Shown one piece after another: positions 1 through 6,177 of a stretch of 16,788 nucleotides of DNA. The stretch is from contig JBOHVS010000382.1 in NCBI GenBank assembly GCA_050735975.1, positions 1-16,788 on the forward strand. Reading direction: 5' to 3'. A model generated the notes under the pieces. That model was not told the DNA's origin. It made no database searches and worked only from the letters and a program-made list of their open reading frames with translations. The DNA is from DATMBL01 sp050735975. Lineage in GTDB: Bacteria; Desulfobacterota; Binatia; UBA9968. Positions within the stretch are counted from its first letter, which is position 1. Every line of letters starts with the position of its first letter. The translations under genes were made by a program, and so were the position numbers.

Positions 1-518
1 GGTTAAGACGCAGGGTGGAACTGGCCGTCGGCTACTTGATTCCGGTCGCGCTGACGATTCCGACCTTGCTGGCGGTTTTTCTCTGCGTCCTTTGGTTTGG
101 CTACAGCGAGGCCGGCGGGCTATTTGCGGTAATCATGACGGTCACACCTTTCGTCACGGTTAATATGTTGGCGGGCACTAAGGCCATCGACAAGGAACTA
201 GTCGATATGGCGCGTGCCTTCAAGGCCAACCGAAGACTGCTGCTCCGCAAAGTTCTGATCTGGCAGCTCATGCCGTATATTTTTGCCGCGTTTCGCTACG
301 CCTTTGGCATGACGTGGAAGATCGTAGCCTTGGCTGAGACCTTCGGCCTCAAGTTCGGCATCGGTTATATGTTCACGTTTTGGTTTGAACAGTTCAACAT
401 GGTTCAGGTGATGGCCTGGATCATTCTTTTCGTTGCCTTAATGTTGATTCTCGAACACGGTCTGATCGCTCGGGTTGAAGAAAAGGTCTTCGCCTGGCGC
501 CCCGTTCATGCTCTCTAG
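1..518 (+). CDS. ABC transporter permease, nitrate/sulfonate/taurine type (5' partial)
   Basis: This is the C-terminal part of an inner-membrane permease of the SsuC/TauC/NrtB family, which forms the channel of an ABC importer with a periplasmic binding protein and an ATPase. The frame is open to the left edge (codons from base 3), so the gene starts outside the window; GTG at 15 is only the first possible start inside it. Several hydrophobic segments are visible. The cytoplasmic coupling region, normally the EAA loop, is recognisable around ELVDMARAFKANRR followed by the LMPYIFAAFRYAFG segment, and the WKIVALAE stretch is typical of this family. The gene ends in TAG and a hairpin follows 27 bases later, so it looks like the last gene of its operon. 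The substrate cannot be told from this part. Family call confident, transported compound unknown. Confidence 0.85.
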   Translation, partial: LRRRVELAVGYLIPVALTIPTLLAVFLCVLWFGYSEAGGLFAVIMTVTPFVTVNMLAGTKAIDKELVDMARAFKANRRLLLRKVLIWQLMPYIFAAFRYAFGMTWKIVALAETFGLKFGIGYMFTFWFEQFNMVQVMAWIILFVALMLILEHGLIARVEEKVFAWRPVHAL

Positions 519-545
519 TCGAATGAGGTTTCAAATGATTTCCGT

Positions 546-572
546 GGAAAGGGGACATAGAGTCCTCTTTCC
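546..572 (+). terminator. Hairpin after the ABC permease, possible terminator
   Basis: GGAAAGGGGA (546-555) pairs with TCCTCTTTCC (563-572): ten base pairs including one G-T wobble, closed by a 7-base loop. It lies 27 bases past the permease stop. The U-tract after the stem is weak (TTTCT), so intrinsic termination is plausible rather than certain. Confidence 0.45.
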
Positions 573-588
573 TTTCTAAATTGGATCT

Positions 589-745
589 AGACTAGGAGAC
601 GGAGACAAGGACAGGGACAGAGAAAGAAAGAGGCAGGAGATAGAAGCCAGGAGCCAGAATCTAAAACCCAAAATCGGGAGAGAGAGACAGGGACTGAGAT
701 AGGGGAGACTAGGAGACAAGGAGAAGGAGACAGAGAGAGTGTGGA
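589..745 (+). repeat. Purine-rich intergenic repeat tract, copy 1
   Basis: About 155 bases are almost entirely A and G on the + strand, built from degenerate GAGACA/GACAGG/GAGAAAG units. Inside are CCAGGAG (647-653), CAGAATCTAAAA (655-666) and ATCGGGAGAGAG (673-684), which recur in the tracts at 1294 and 6080. No convincing ORF is present. The rest of the 519-825 gap holds the hairpin at 546-572 and the leader of the TPR gene. A weak promoter-like pair lies in that leader (TTGCAT 755-760 and TAGAAT 779-784, spacer 18). Confidence 0.7.
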
Positions 746-825
746 AGAAGTCAGTTGCATAATCAGCACACAAGTGAGTAGAATCCATCCGCAGTTTTCA
801 CGCAGGTCTGTAACGAGGTTTATAT

Positions 826-1293
826 ATGAAAAGAATATTGTCCGTCATAATGTTGGTATTCGGCTTGGTGATGTTGCAAAACCGGGCTTTGGCTGATCTC
901 CCCGAACCGAAGGAGCAGTCGCAGAATCCGAACGTCGAGGCCGGGCGGAAAGCGGTCGAAGCTAAAAACTTCAAAGCCGCTCTGGAACATCTCACTAATG
1001 CGGTAAAAGAACTACCGGAAGATGCCGACGTTCACAATATGCTTGGCTATAGCTATCGGAAGACCGGCGACTTCGATAGAGCGTTAGAACACTATCGGAC
1101 GGCTTTGAAGCTTGATAGCAATCACCGTAGCGCACGTGAATACCTGGGAGAGCTGTACCTCGATATGAAGCAACTCGCTGACGCCGAAAAACAACTTGCC
1201 GCTCTCAAGAAGGCGTGCCCCTTCTTCGGTAAATGCGCAGAGTACGATGATCTAAAGGGAGCCATCGATAACTATAAGGCCAACAAGAAATAA
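826..1293 (+). CDS. Secreted tetratricopeptide-repeat protein
   Basis: This 155-residue protein starts at an ATG preceded by a GAGG-containing Shine-Dalgarno sequence about 10 bases upstream. Residues 1-23 form a classic Sec signal peptide: KR at the N-terminus, a hydrophobic core and ALA before Asp24, giving a probable signal peptidase I cut after residue 23. The mature protein consists mainly of about three TPR units (roughly residues 36-69, 70-103 and 104-137); the second, with MLGYSYRKTGDFDRALEHY, is the clearest. Cys131 and Cys137 near the end could form a periplasmic disulfide. TPR proteins act as protein-binding scaffolds, so a role in an envelope complex is likely, but the partner is unknown. 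It stands alone between two purine-rich tracts. Confidence 0.88.
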   Translation: MKRILSVIMLVFGLVMLQNRALADLPEPKEQSQNPNVEAGRKAVEAKNFKAALEHLTNAVKELPEDADVHNMLGYSYRKTGDFDRALEHYRTALKLDSNHRSAREYLGELYLDMKQLADAEKQLAALKKACPFFGKCAEYDDLKGAIDNYKANKK

Positions 1294-1420
1294 AGACAGA
1301 GGCGGGGAATAAAGACAGAGACAGAGATAGAGAAGGGGAGACTGGCAGACAGGGAGATGGAGACAGATAGAGACAGAGACAGGGGAGACAGAATCTAAAA
1401 TCCAGAATCGGGAGAGAGGG
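1294..1420 (+). repeat. Purine-rich intergenic repeat tract, copy 2
   Basis: The gap between the TPR and AMDase-like genes is nearly pure A/G on the + strand, with repeated GACAGA/GATAGA hexamers. The segment 1389-1418 (CAGAATCTAAAA, six bases, ATCGGGAGAGAG) matches 655-684 of copy 1 at 28 of 30 bases with identical spacing. The 3' end of the tract runs into the ribosome-binding region of the gene at 1426. Confidence 0.75.
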
Positions 1421-1425
1421 AACGC

Positions 1426-2148
1426 ATGGCCGACGACATCAAAGCAAGAATCGGGTTTGTTAGCGGCGGGGCCGCCTCTATGCCGCATTACAACAGTTTC
1501 CTGCCTCTTGTCCCGGCGGACATCAAAGTTGACTTCGAAGGGTTGGAGCTCTACGGCCAGTCGCTGTACGAGATCGCGAATAGAAAGGACACCATCGTTC
1601 GCCGCATTCGGGAGCTCACGATCGAACGTAGATGGGACGGAGTCATCGTGACTGCCGCGCCGACGGAGGTCCTGAACCCGGGACTCTTCAACGATCTCCA
1701 AGCGGCTTTGACCGTGCCTTTCACGACGGCGTTGCACGCCTGCGTTGCGGCACTGCGCGTCTACTCGGCAGGGCGTGTGCTGCTGTTGACGCCCTTCGAT
1801 GAACGAATGAATGAATTAATTTGCCGGCATCTCGAGAAAACCGGTATTGGGGCGCTGGCTCCTTATCCGTTTCAGGAACTTGGCGTGCCGAAGCGCATGA
1901 CTCCGGATGAGGTCTTCGATCTCGCAAAGAAAACGTTCAGCGCCGCCGGCGACGTAGACGCTATTTATTTTCAGGGGGCGGTTCTCGATCCCATTAAGGT
2001 TCTGGAAAAGATCGAACAGGACGTCAAAACCCCCGTCATTGCCAGCAATCCGGCGATGTTCTGGTACGTGCTGTCGAAACTTGGACTTGTTTATCCAATC
2101 AGTGGGTATGGTAGGTTGTTAAGAGAATGGCCGAAGCTCAGCGAGTAA
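1426..2148 (+). CDS. Arylmalonate decarboxylase/maleate isomerase-like protein lacking both usual cysteines
   Basis: This 240-residue protein has the length and layout of the Asp/Glu racemase superfamily branch containing maleate cis-trans isomerase and arylmalonate decarboxylase. Landmarks are the N-terminal strand RIGFVSGG, the DGVIVTAAPTEV strand-loop (71-82), RVLLLTPFDERMNE (117-130), DAIYFQGAVLDP (178-189) and PVIASNPAMFWYVL (203-216). Active members normally carry one Cys after the first of these central loops and a second in the later one (as in SCTN). Here the positions are Ala-Ala-Pro (77-79) and Gly184, while Cys106 and Cys133 lie elsewhere. Typical cofactor-independent isomerase or decarboxylase chemistry is therefore doubtful. 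The start is the ATG after GGGAGAGAGGGA, inside the end of a purine-rich tract. Family call firm, reaction unknown. Confidence 0.8.
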   Translation: MADDIKARIGFVSGGAASMPHYNSFLPLVPADIKVDFEGLELYGQSLYEIANRKDTIVRRIRELTIERRWDGVIVTAAPTEVLNPGLFNDLQAALTVPFTTALHACVAALRVYSAGRVLLLTPFDERMNELICRHLEKTGIGALAPYPFQELGVPKRMTPDEVFDLAKKTFSAAGDVDAIYFQGAVLDPIKVLEKIEQDVKTPVIASNPAMFWYVLSKLGLVYPISGYGRLLREWPKLSE

Positions 2149-2227
2149 AGGTGCTGCTGTAGCTAGGGCCTCGCGCATACAGAATTTGATTATCCCTGAT
2201 GCCGCGTCCGCTCACACCCTCACCTCA

Positions 2228-2387
2228 GTCCTCTCCCATCGGAGACTGTATGGTAGTGCCGTTCATGGTTCGACGGGCTCACCACGAACGGACGTGAGCC
2301 ATAGTGAACTCAACTACATAGCCGTTCGTCCTGAGCGAGTCGAAGGCCGAACGGCGCATTGCGACACAGTCTCTCGAGGGAGAGGAC
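2228..2387. repeat. Nested palindromic element: outer inverted repeat around a REP-like pair
   Basis: The outer arms 2228-2249 and 2366-2387 match as inverted repeats at 18 of 22 bases (GTCCTCTCCC and GAGACTGT parts exact). Inside are two 33-base imperfect palindromes facing opposite ways. Unit A is 2259-2291 (arms CCGTTCATGGT and ACCACGAACGG). Unit B is 2322-2354 (arms CCGTTCGTCCT and AGGCCGAACGG). Each has 11-base arms pairing at 10 of 11 positions and an 11-base loop. Unit A reverse-complemented resembles B at 25 of 33 positions. The element fills most of the gap between the AMDase-like gene and the convergent hydrolase. No transposase is present. Confidence 0.75.
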
Positions 2388-2437
2388 GTCAATGCGAGGA
2401 GATTATCTTCGTAACAATCTTTCGGCTCCTCGGATGC

Positions 2438-3262
2438 TTAACGACCTAGAGTTCTTGACAACCACTCGGTCACAATTTTCGCCACGCGATCTTCCGCCCC
2501 GACGTAGAAGTGATCGCAGTCCGGCACGATGACTACTTCGCACGGACTCGGGCAGTTGGCTTTGAAAGACTCCGCAGGATAGTTCGCCGCCGGCTCCAAA
2601 TCGCCGCGGAGAAACAGGACCGGGCAGCGGATTCACTGCGCATTTTGGACGAGATTCGGCACGTTGGTAAGCCGATCCATGAATGTTCGCGCGGAGGTTA
2701 CATACCACCAAGTCGGCAATAGCAGGAGCTGGCGGGGTTTTCCGGCGCCGAGCAACTTCTGAGCCTCCTCTATTAGCTCATCGGTCTCCTCGTTGATCGC
2801 GTGCCGGCTCGCGGATTTCGTCGCGGCCAGTCGGTTGCCGCCGGCGTGGGCCGACAACAGGATCAAAGCGGTTGTCTCGGGATGCCGAGCTATGTGTTCG
2901 CTTGCCAATACACCGCCGTTACTATGGCCGATCACGATGGGGTGCTTGAATCCTTTTTCAGCAAGGAAGTTTGCCGCCAGCTCGTTATCTTCGATTCCCT
3001 CCGCCACCGTTTGGTAAGCGCCTCCGACAGGCTCGCGGCTGTTGAATGTGCTCACGGAGTCATGACCGCGCCGATTAAAGGCTAAGAAAGCACAGCCGAG
3101 CGAAGTGATGTGGGGGGCGAGAAAACGCGCGGCGCCGACGTAGAAGTTCATCTGGTTGCCGTGACAATACATTGCGGCTGCTTTTATCGGCCCCTCCGGC
3201 GTGTAGTAAGCGCCATCCAGCGGATGGGTTGGCGTGGAAATGCTGACCAATTCGGCGCGCAT
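2438..3262 (-). pseudogene. Alpha/beta hydrolase interrupted by an in-frame TGA
   Basis: The start is ATG at 3262-3260, preceded by a strong AGGAGG on the minus strand. Residues 1-209 show an alpha/beta hydrolase fold: HGNQ near residue 34 (oxyanion region) and nucleophile elbow GHSNGG with Ser114. Codon 210 (2635-2633) is TGA. Reading on in the same frame gives 64 further codons that complete the family: PVLFLRGD (214-221, with the Asp acid) and PDCDHFYVG (247-255, with His251), ending at TAA 2440-2438. One substitution thus separates the serine from the aspartate and histidine, and no frameshift is needed. Nearby genes use TGA as a normal stop (MFS, sirtuin), so recoding is unlikely. A recent nonsense mutation, a sequencing error or readthrough are the options. 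The truncated 209-residue product should be inactive. Confidence 0.82.
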
Positions 3263-3408
3263 ACAGACCTCCTGGTTGCGCTAAGGAGGGTTGAGCATAC
3301 AGCGAATAGAGACGGCGGCACAATCATCGAGAACGAGGATCAACGTCTAAAGGTTGCAGGATCTCATTTCTGCTGGTATTTAGAGGGCCACTGAGGGGAG
3401 GGGTATGT

Positions 3409-3717
3409 ATGCAGAAAACAGTTAAGCGAGTTTTTCCGCTGGTTGCGTTAATTTGGACTTTGGCCGGTTGTCAAACGCTTACGGGGAGAACTCTAGGCCA
3501 GAACATTGACGATACCAATCTCACCGCGGCCGTCAAAACTCAGCTCGCGCGGGACAAAGTATCGAGCTTGACTCGAATCGACGTGGACAGTACCGGCGGT
3601 GTCGTATCTTTGAACGGGACCGTGGAGTCTCCTGAACAAAAATCCCGGGCTGAGCAGATCGCGCGCGGCGTCGGTGGGATCAAAGACGTGGTGAACAATC
3701 TGCAAGTTCAACGTTAG
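3409..3717 (+). CDS. BON-domain lipoprotein
   Basis: This 102-residue protein has a lipoprotein signal: KR at residues 6-7, a hydrophobic stretch and the lipobox LAGC with Cys21 as the lipidation site. Residues about 33-100 form one BON domain, with an N-terminal helix of the LTAAVKTQLARDK type, the strand VVSLNGTV, a helix with SRAEQIARGV, and a final VVNNLQV strand. BON domains occur in OsmY- and DolP-like proteins and are thought to bind phospholipid membranes. An envelope-maintenance or stress role is likely. The start follows a GGGGAGGGG sequence a few bases upstream. It diverges from the interrupted hydrolase across a gap of 146 bases that should hold both promoters; I could not assign a confident -35/-10 pair. 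Confidence 0.88.
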   Translation: MQKTVKRVFPLVALIWTLAGCQTLTGRTLGQNIDDTNLTAAVKTQLARDKVSSLTRIDVDSTGGVVSLNGTVESPEQKSRAEQIARGVGGIKDVVNNLQVQR

Positions 3718-3802
3718 CCGGTCCGCCGGCGCTCTTGCCAAAAGCGGCACTGAAGCCGGATAACGTGCCTTTGGAGCACCGGCGGCGACTTGGGTTGCGG
3801 AG

Positions 3803-4117
3803 CTACTTCCAGATCGAGTCGATGAAGCCGCTCCGCTCCAGCTGATCAACAATTGACATCTCAACAAAAGCTCTCAGGCCTCGGTAAGGAGTTTTGTTTT
3901 TGAGCTGGGTTTCAATCATAAACTGAATGGCCTTCATAGAAGGACGCGGGAGCTTCTGCAACGTCGGACGTAGCCCTGCCAGGTTCCTTCAAGAAGCCCG
4001 TCATCGGTGATTTCGCCGTATTTTTCCAAAACGCGCTTGCTGTATTCCTTGTCGGTTCGATAGCGGTGGATGCCGCTAATGAATCGCGCATGAAGCGCGT
4101 CGCCGTGTCGCGTTGCT
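3803..4117 (-). pseudogene. C-terminal remnant of an ABC substrate-binding protein (NMT1/SsuA-like), frameshifted
   Basis: Read on the minus strand, this stretch gives about 100 residues typical of the C-terminus of nitrate/sulfonate/taurine-type binding proteins, but in three frames. Going down from about 4117: RDTATRFMR; then, after a shift near 4085-4084, FISGIHRYRTDKEYSKRV and EITDDGLLEGTWQGYV; then, after a shift near 3967-3964, TLQKLPRPSMKAIQFMI and later SGFIDSIWK, ending at TAG 3805-3803. Each shift is explained by one missing base. The N-terminal two thirds of the gene are absent, because homology stops where the oppositely oriented MFS gene begins. The protein family matches the permease at 1-518, but order and strand rule out an intact operon. 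Bases 3718-3802 hold nothing I recognise. Confidence 0.7.
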
Positions 4118-4120
4118 GTG

Positions 4121-5278
4121 ATGTTGGGTCCTGTTCTTTTTTTGGCGTTAATGTTTCTGATCAACTTTATCGCCAGGATCATCTTTTCACCACTGCTTCC
4201 GACGATTGAACGGGAGCTGGGGATCAGCCACGGCCAGGCGGGATCCTTTTTCTTCTTAATGTCGGCCGGCTATTTGATGGGATTGCTAGGATCGGGCTTC
4301 TTCGCGTCCAGGTCTACGCACAAACGTACCATCGTTATTTCAACCGCCGGCGTCGGCCTGGCCCTCCTCGGCATCGCGTTGGCGACCAACCTGTGGGCGA
4401 TCCGCTGCGGACTTTTGATGTTGGGATTGACTGCTGGTCTTTACATTCCATCGGCGATTGCGACCATCACCTCCTTGGTTGAGCAGCCGCACTGGGGTAA
4501 AGCAATCGCCGTTCACGAGCTGGCGCCGAACCTGGCATTTTTTCTCGGCCCCTTTGTCGCCGAGCTGTTTCTCAAATGGTCGACGTGGCGATCGGCGCTC
4601 ATTGTTCTTGGCGCAGGCGCCATCATCTCGAGCCTGGTTTATTATCGACTCGGCAGGGGAGGAGATTTTCCCGGCCAATCTCCGTTCTCCAGCGCATTCG
4701 GGATGCTGATTCGGATACGCGCCTTCTGGCTCATGTTGGTGCTGTTTGGATTGGGTGTGAGCTCCACGATCGGCGTTTATGCCATGCTGCCGCTGTATCT
4801 CGTAAGCGAGCGGCATATCGATCAGACGTGGGCCAATACGATCTTGGCGCTCTCCAGGTCATACGGACCTCTTCTGGGACTGCTCGGCGGCTGGGTGTCG
4901 GACCGGCTCGGCCCTCGACTGACGATGGCGAGTGCCTTGACGTTCTCGGGTATTGCGACGCTGCTACTAGGGCCTGTTTCGGACTCCTGGATTAGTTCCG
5001 TGGTCCTTTTGCAGCCGCTGCTCGCCGTCTGGTTTTTTCCGGCGGGCTTTGCGGCGCTTGCTGCGATTACTCCGCCCGATGCGCGCAATCTCGCCGTGGC
5101 CTTTACCGTTCCGTTCGGCTATGTGATCGGCGGAGGAGTTATTCCCACGTTCATCGGCATCATGGGCGATGCCGGCAGGTTTGCCGTCGGTTTTGTTGTG
5201 ACGGGATCGCTCATCCTGTCGGGTGGCGCGGTGGCGCTGCTGTTGAAACTGCCCGCAAATTCGGTTGCGGCGAGATGA
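4121..5278 (+). CDS. Major facilitator superfamily transporter
   Basis: A protein of about 385 residues rich in hydrophobic segments fits a 12-helix MFS permease. The signature loop after helix 2 appears as GLLGSGFFASRSTHKR (residues 55-70), and its second-half counterpart as GGWVSDRLGPR (257-267). The first helix (VLFLALMFLINFIARIIF) and the following PLLPTIERELGIS are well preserved. ATG at 4121 is chosen, with an alternative GTG at 4118; a TGA at 4091-4093 blocks anything longer. Neither start has a Shine-Dalgarno sequence, and the N-terminus is very short before the first helix. That suits a gene whose original 5' end was cut at the junction with the neighbouring remnant. Substrate unknown. 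The sirtuin gene follows 45 bases downstream and may be cotranscribed. Confidence 0.87.
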   Translation: MLGPVLFLALMFLINFIARIIFSPLLPTIERELGISHGQAGSFFFLMSAGYLMGLLGSGFFASRSTHKRTIVISTAGVGLALLGIALATNLWAIRCGLLMLGLTAGLYIPSAIATITSLVEQPHWGKAIAVHELAPNLAFFLGPFVAELFLKWSTWRSALIVLGAGAIISSLVYYRLGRGGDFPGQSPFSSAFGMLIRIRAFWLMLVLFGLGVSSTIGVYAMLPLYLVSERHIDQTWANTILALSRSYGPLLGLLGGWVSDRLGPRLTMASALTFSGIATLLLGPVSDSWISSVVLLQPLLAVWFFPAGFAALAAITPPDARNLAVAFTVPFGYVIGGGVIPTFIGIMGDAGRFAVGFVVTGSLILSGGAVALLLKLPANSVAAR

Positions 5279-5323
5279 ACCGCCCGTTGTTATCAGCAAG
5301 CCGGCTGTTCTATAAGGATTCTT

Positions 5324-6079
5324 ATGATCAGTTTAGAAGAATTCGCTGCTGCAATCCGGGAAAGTGACGAGATCGTCGTGTTTACCGGAGCAGGGATCAG
5401 CACTGAATCCGGTATTCCGGACTTTAGAAGTCCGGGCGGAATCTGGACGCGGTATCGACCGGTTACTTACCAGGAGTATGTGAGCAGCGAGGAAGCCCGC
5501 ATCGAGGCGTGGAAGAGAAGACTGGAAACTCACGAAGCGCATAGGAATGCGAAGCCCAATATCGGCCACTACTTTGTCCAGTCTCTCGATGCCAAGGGGA
5601 AGCTCATCGGGCTTATCACGCAAAACGTGGACGGATTACACAGCGTGGCGGGACTTTCGGATGAGAAAGTTGTCGAGCTTCACGGCTCGAATCGAAAGAT
5701 AATCTGCCTCAGTTGCGGTAAATTGTTCGATCCGGACGAGATCATTAGCGGTCTCGTCGGCAACTTTACATCCCCTAGGTGCGACCCGTGCGGCGGGATC
5801 CTCAAATCGGCAACCATCTCGTTCGGCCAGGCTATGCCGCAAGAAGCGATGCGGCAAGCTCAGGACTGGACTGAAAGCGCGCGCATCTTTATCGTGATGG
5901 GATCGTCCTTGCAAGTGCAGCCTGCGGCGTCGGTTCCCCTAATGGCGAAACGTAACGGCTCTTTGCTTGCGATCATCAACCGGGAGGCGGGACCTCTCGA
6001 CGATATGGCGGATTTTGTCCACAAAGGCGCCATCGGAGCATTCTGCCAGAAGCTAAACGCGCTTATTGCCGACGGATGA
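5324..6079 (+). CDS. Sirtuin, NAD-dependent protein deacylase (CobB/SIR2 family)
   Basis: This 251-residue protein carries the full sirtuin signature: GAGIS (22-26) and PDFRS (32-36) for NAD binding, TQNVDGLH (99-106), catalytic His120 in ELHGS, a zinc site of Cys128, Cys131, Cys153 and Cys156, GSSLQVQPAAS (193-203) and INRE (218-221). Sirtuins remove acyl groups from lysines, consuming NAD and releasing nicotinamide and O-acyl-ADP-ribose; bacterial members often control acyl-CoA synthetases. The start is ATG with AAGGA about seven bases upstream. No acetyltransferase or acyl-CoA synthetase adjoins it. The nearest upstream gene is the MFS transporter, so a shared transcript is possible. Length and motifs are complete, so I expect it to be active; acyl-chain preference cannot be read from the sequence. 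Confidence 0.95.
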   Translation: MISLEEFAAAIRESDEIVVFTGAGISTESGIPDFRSPGGIWTRYRPVTYQEYVSSEEARIEAWKRRLETHEAHRNAKPNIGHYFVQSLDAKGKLIGLITQNVDGLHSVAGLSDEKVVELHGSNRKIICLSCGKLFDPDEIISGLVGNFTSPRCDPCGGILKSATISFGQAMPQEAMRQAQDWTESARIFIVMGSSLQVQPAASVPLMAKRNGSLLAIINREAGPLDDMADFVHKGAIGAFCQKLNALIADG

Positions 6080-6172
6080 CAGAGATAGAGACAGAGAATT
6101 CAGAAGTCAGAATCCAGGAGTCAGAATCTAAAAATTGATAAAGACGGAGTGAGATCAAGATAAGGAGAGCGA
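6080..6172 (+). repeat. Purine-rich intergenic repeat tract, copy 3
   Basis: A shorter purine-biased tract between the sirtuin and amidohydrolase genes begins with CAGAGATAGAGACAGAGA. CCAGGAG (6114-6120), one base, then CAGAATCTAAAA (6122-6133) matches 647-666 of copy 1 at 19 of 20 positions. CAGAATC-type words recur within the tract itself. It ends just before the AAGGAG ribosome-binding site of the next gene. Confidence 0.7.
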
Positions 6173-6177
6173 CGACG

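Noticed and set aside
15..17. GTG as true start of the ABC permease
   Set aside because: The frame is open to the left edge and permeases of this family are about 100 residues longer with several earlier helices; the gene is simply cut by the window.
576..788. Ser/Leu/Pro-rich minus-strand frames in the purine-rich tract
   Set aside because: These arise from the polypyrimidine complement of the repeat and have no start context or domain.
589..1420. CRISPR array in the repetitive purine-rich tracts
   Set aside because: Repeats are short, degenerate and not separated by unique spacers of constant length, and no cas gene is present.
2228..2387. Bidirectional terminator between the convergent AMDase-like and hydrolase genes
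   Set aside because: The stems lack flanking U-tracts and the structure recurs at 7675 as a repeat family; it may still affect transcript ends, but a repeat is the better description.
2633..2635. Selenocysteine or tryptophan recoding of the UGA in the hydrolase
   Set aside because: I see no convincing bacterial SECIS hairpin just downstream, selenoproteins of this type are not known to me, and neighbouring genes end with TGA. Mutation or sequence error is simpler.
2403..2711. Separate 102-residue minus-strand reading frame over the hydrolase 3' end
   Set aside because: It is Arg/Ser-rich and in another frame; the hydrolase motifs continue in the original frame after the TGA, so this is a shadow.
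4340..4816. Long antisense frame within the MFS gene
   Set aside because: Its translation is polar and Gln/Arg-rich without recognisable domains, while the + strand encodes clear membrane helices with MFS motifs.
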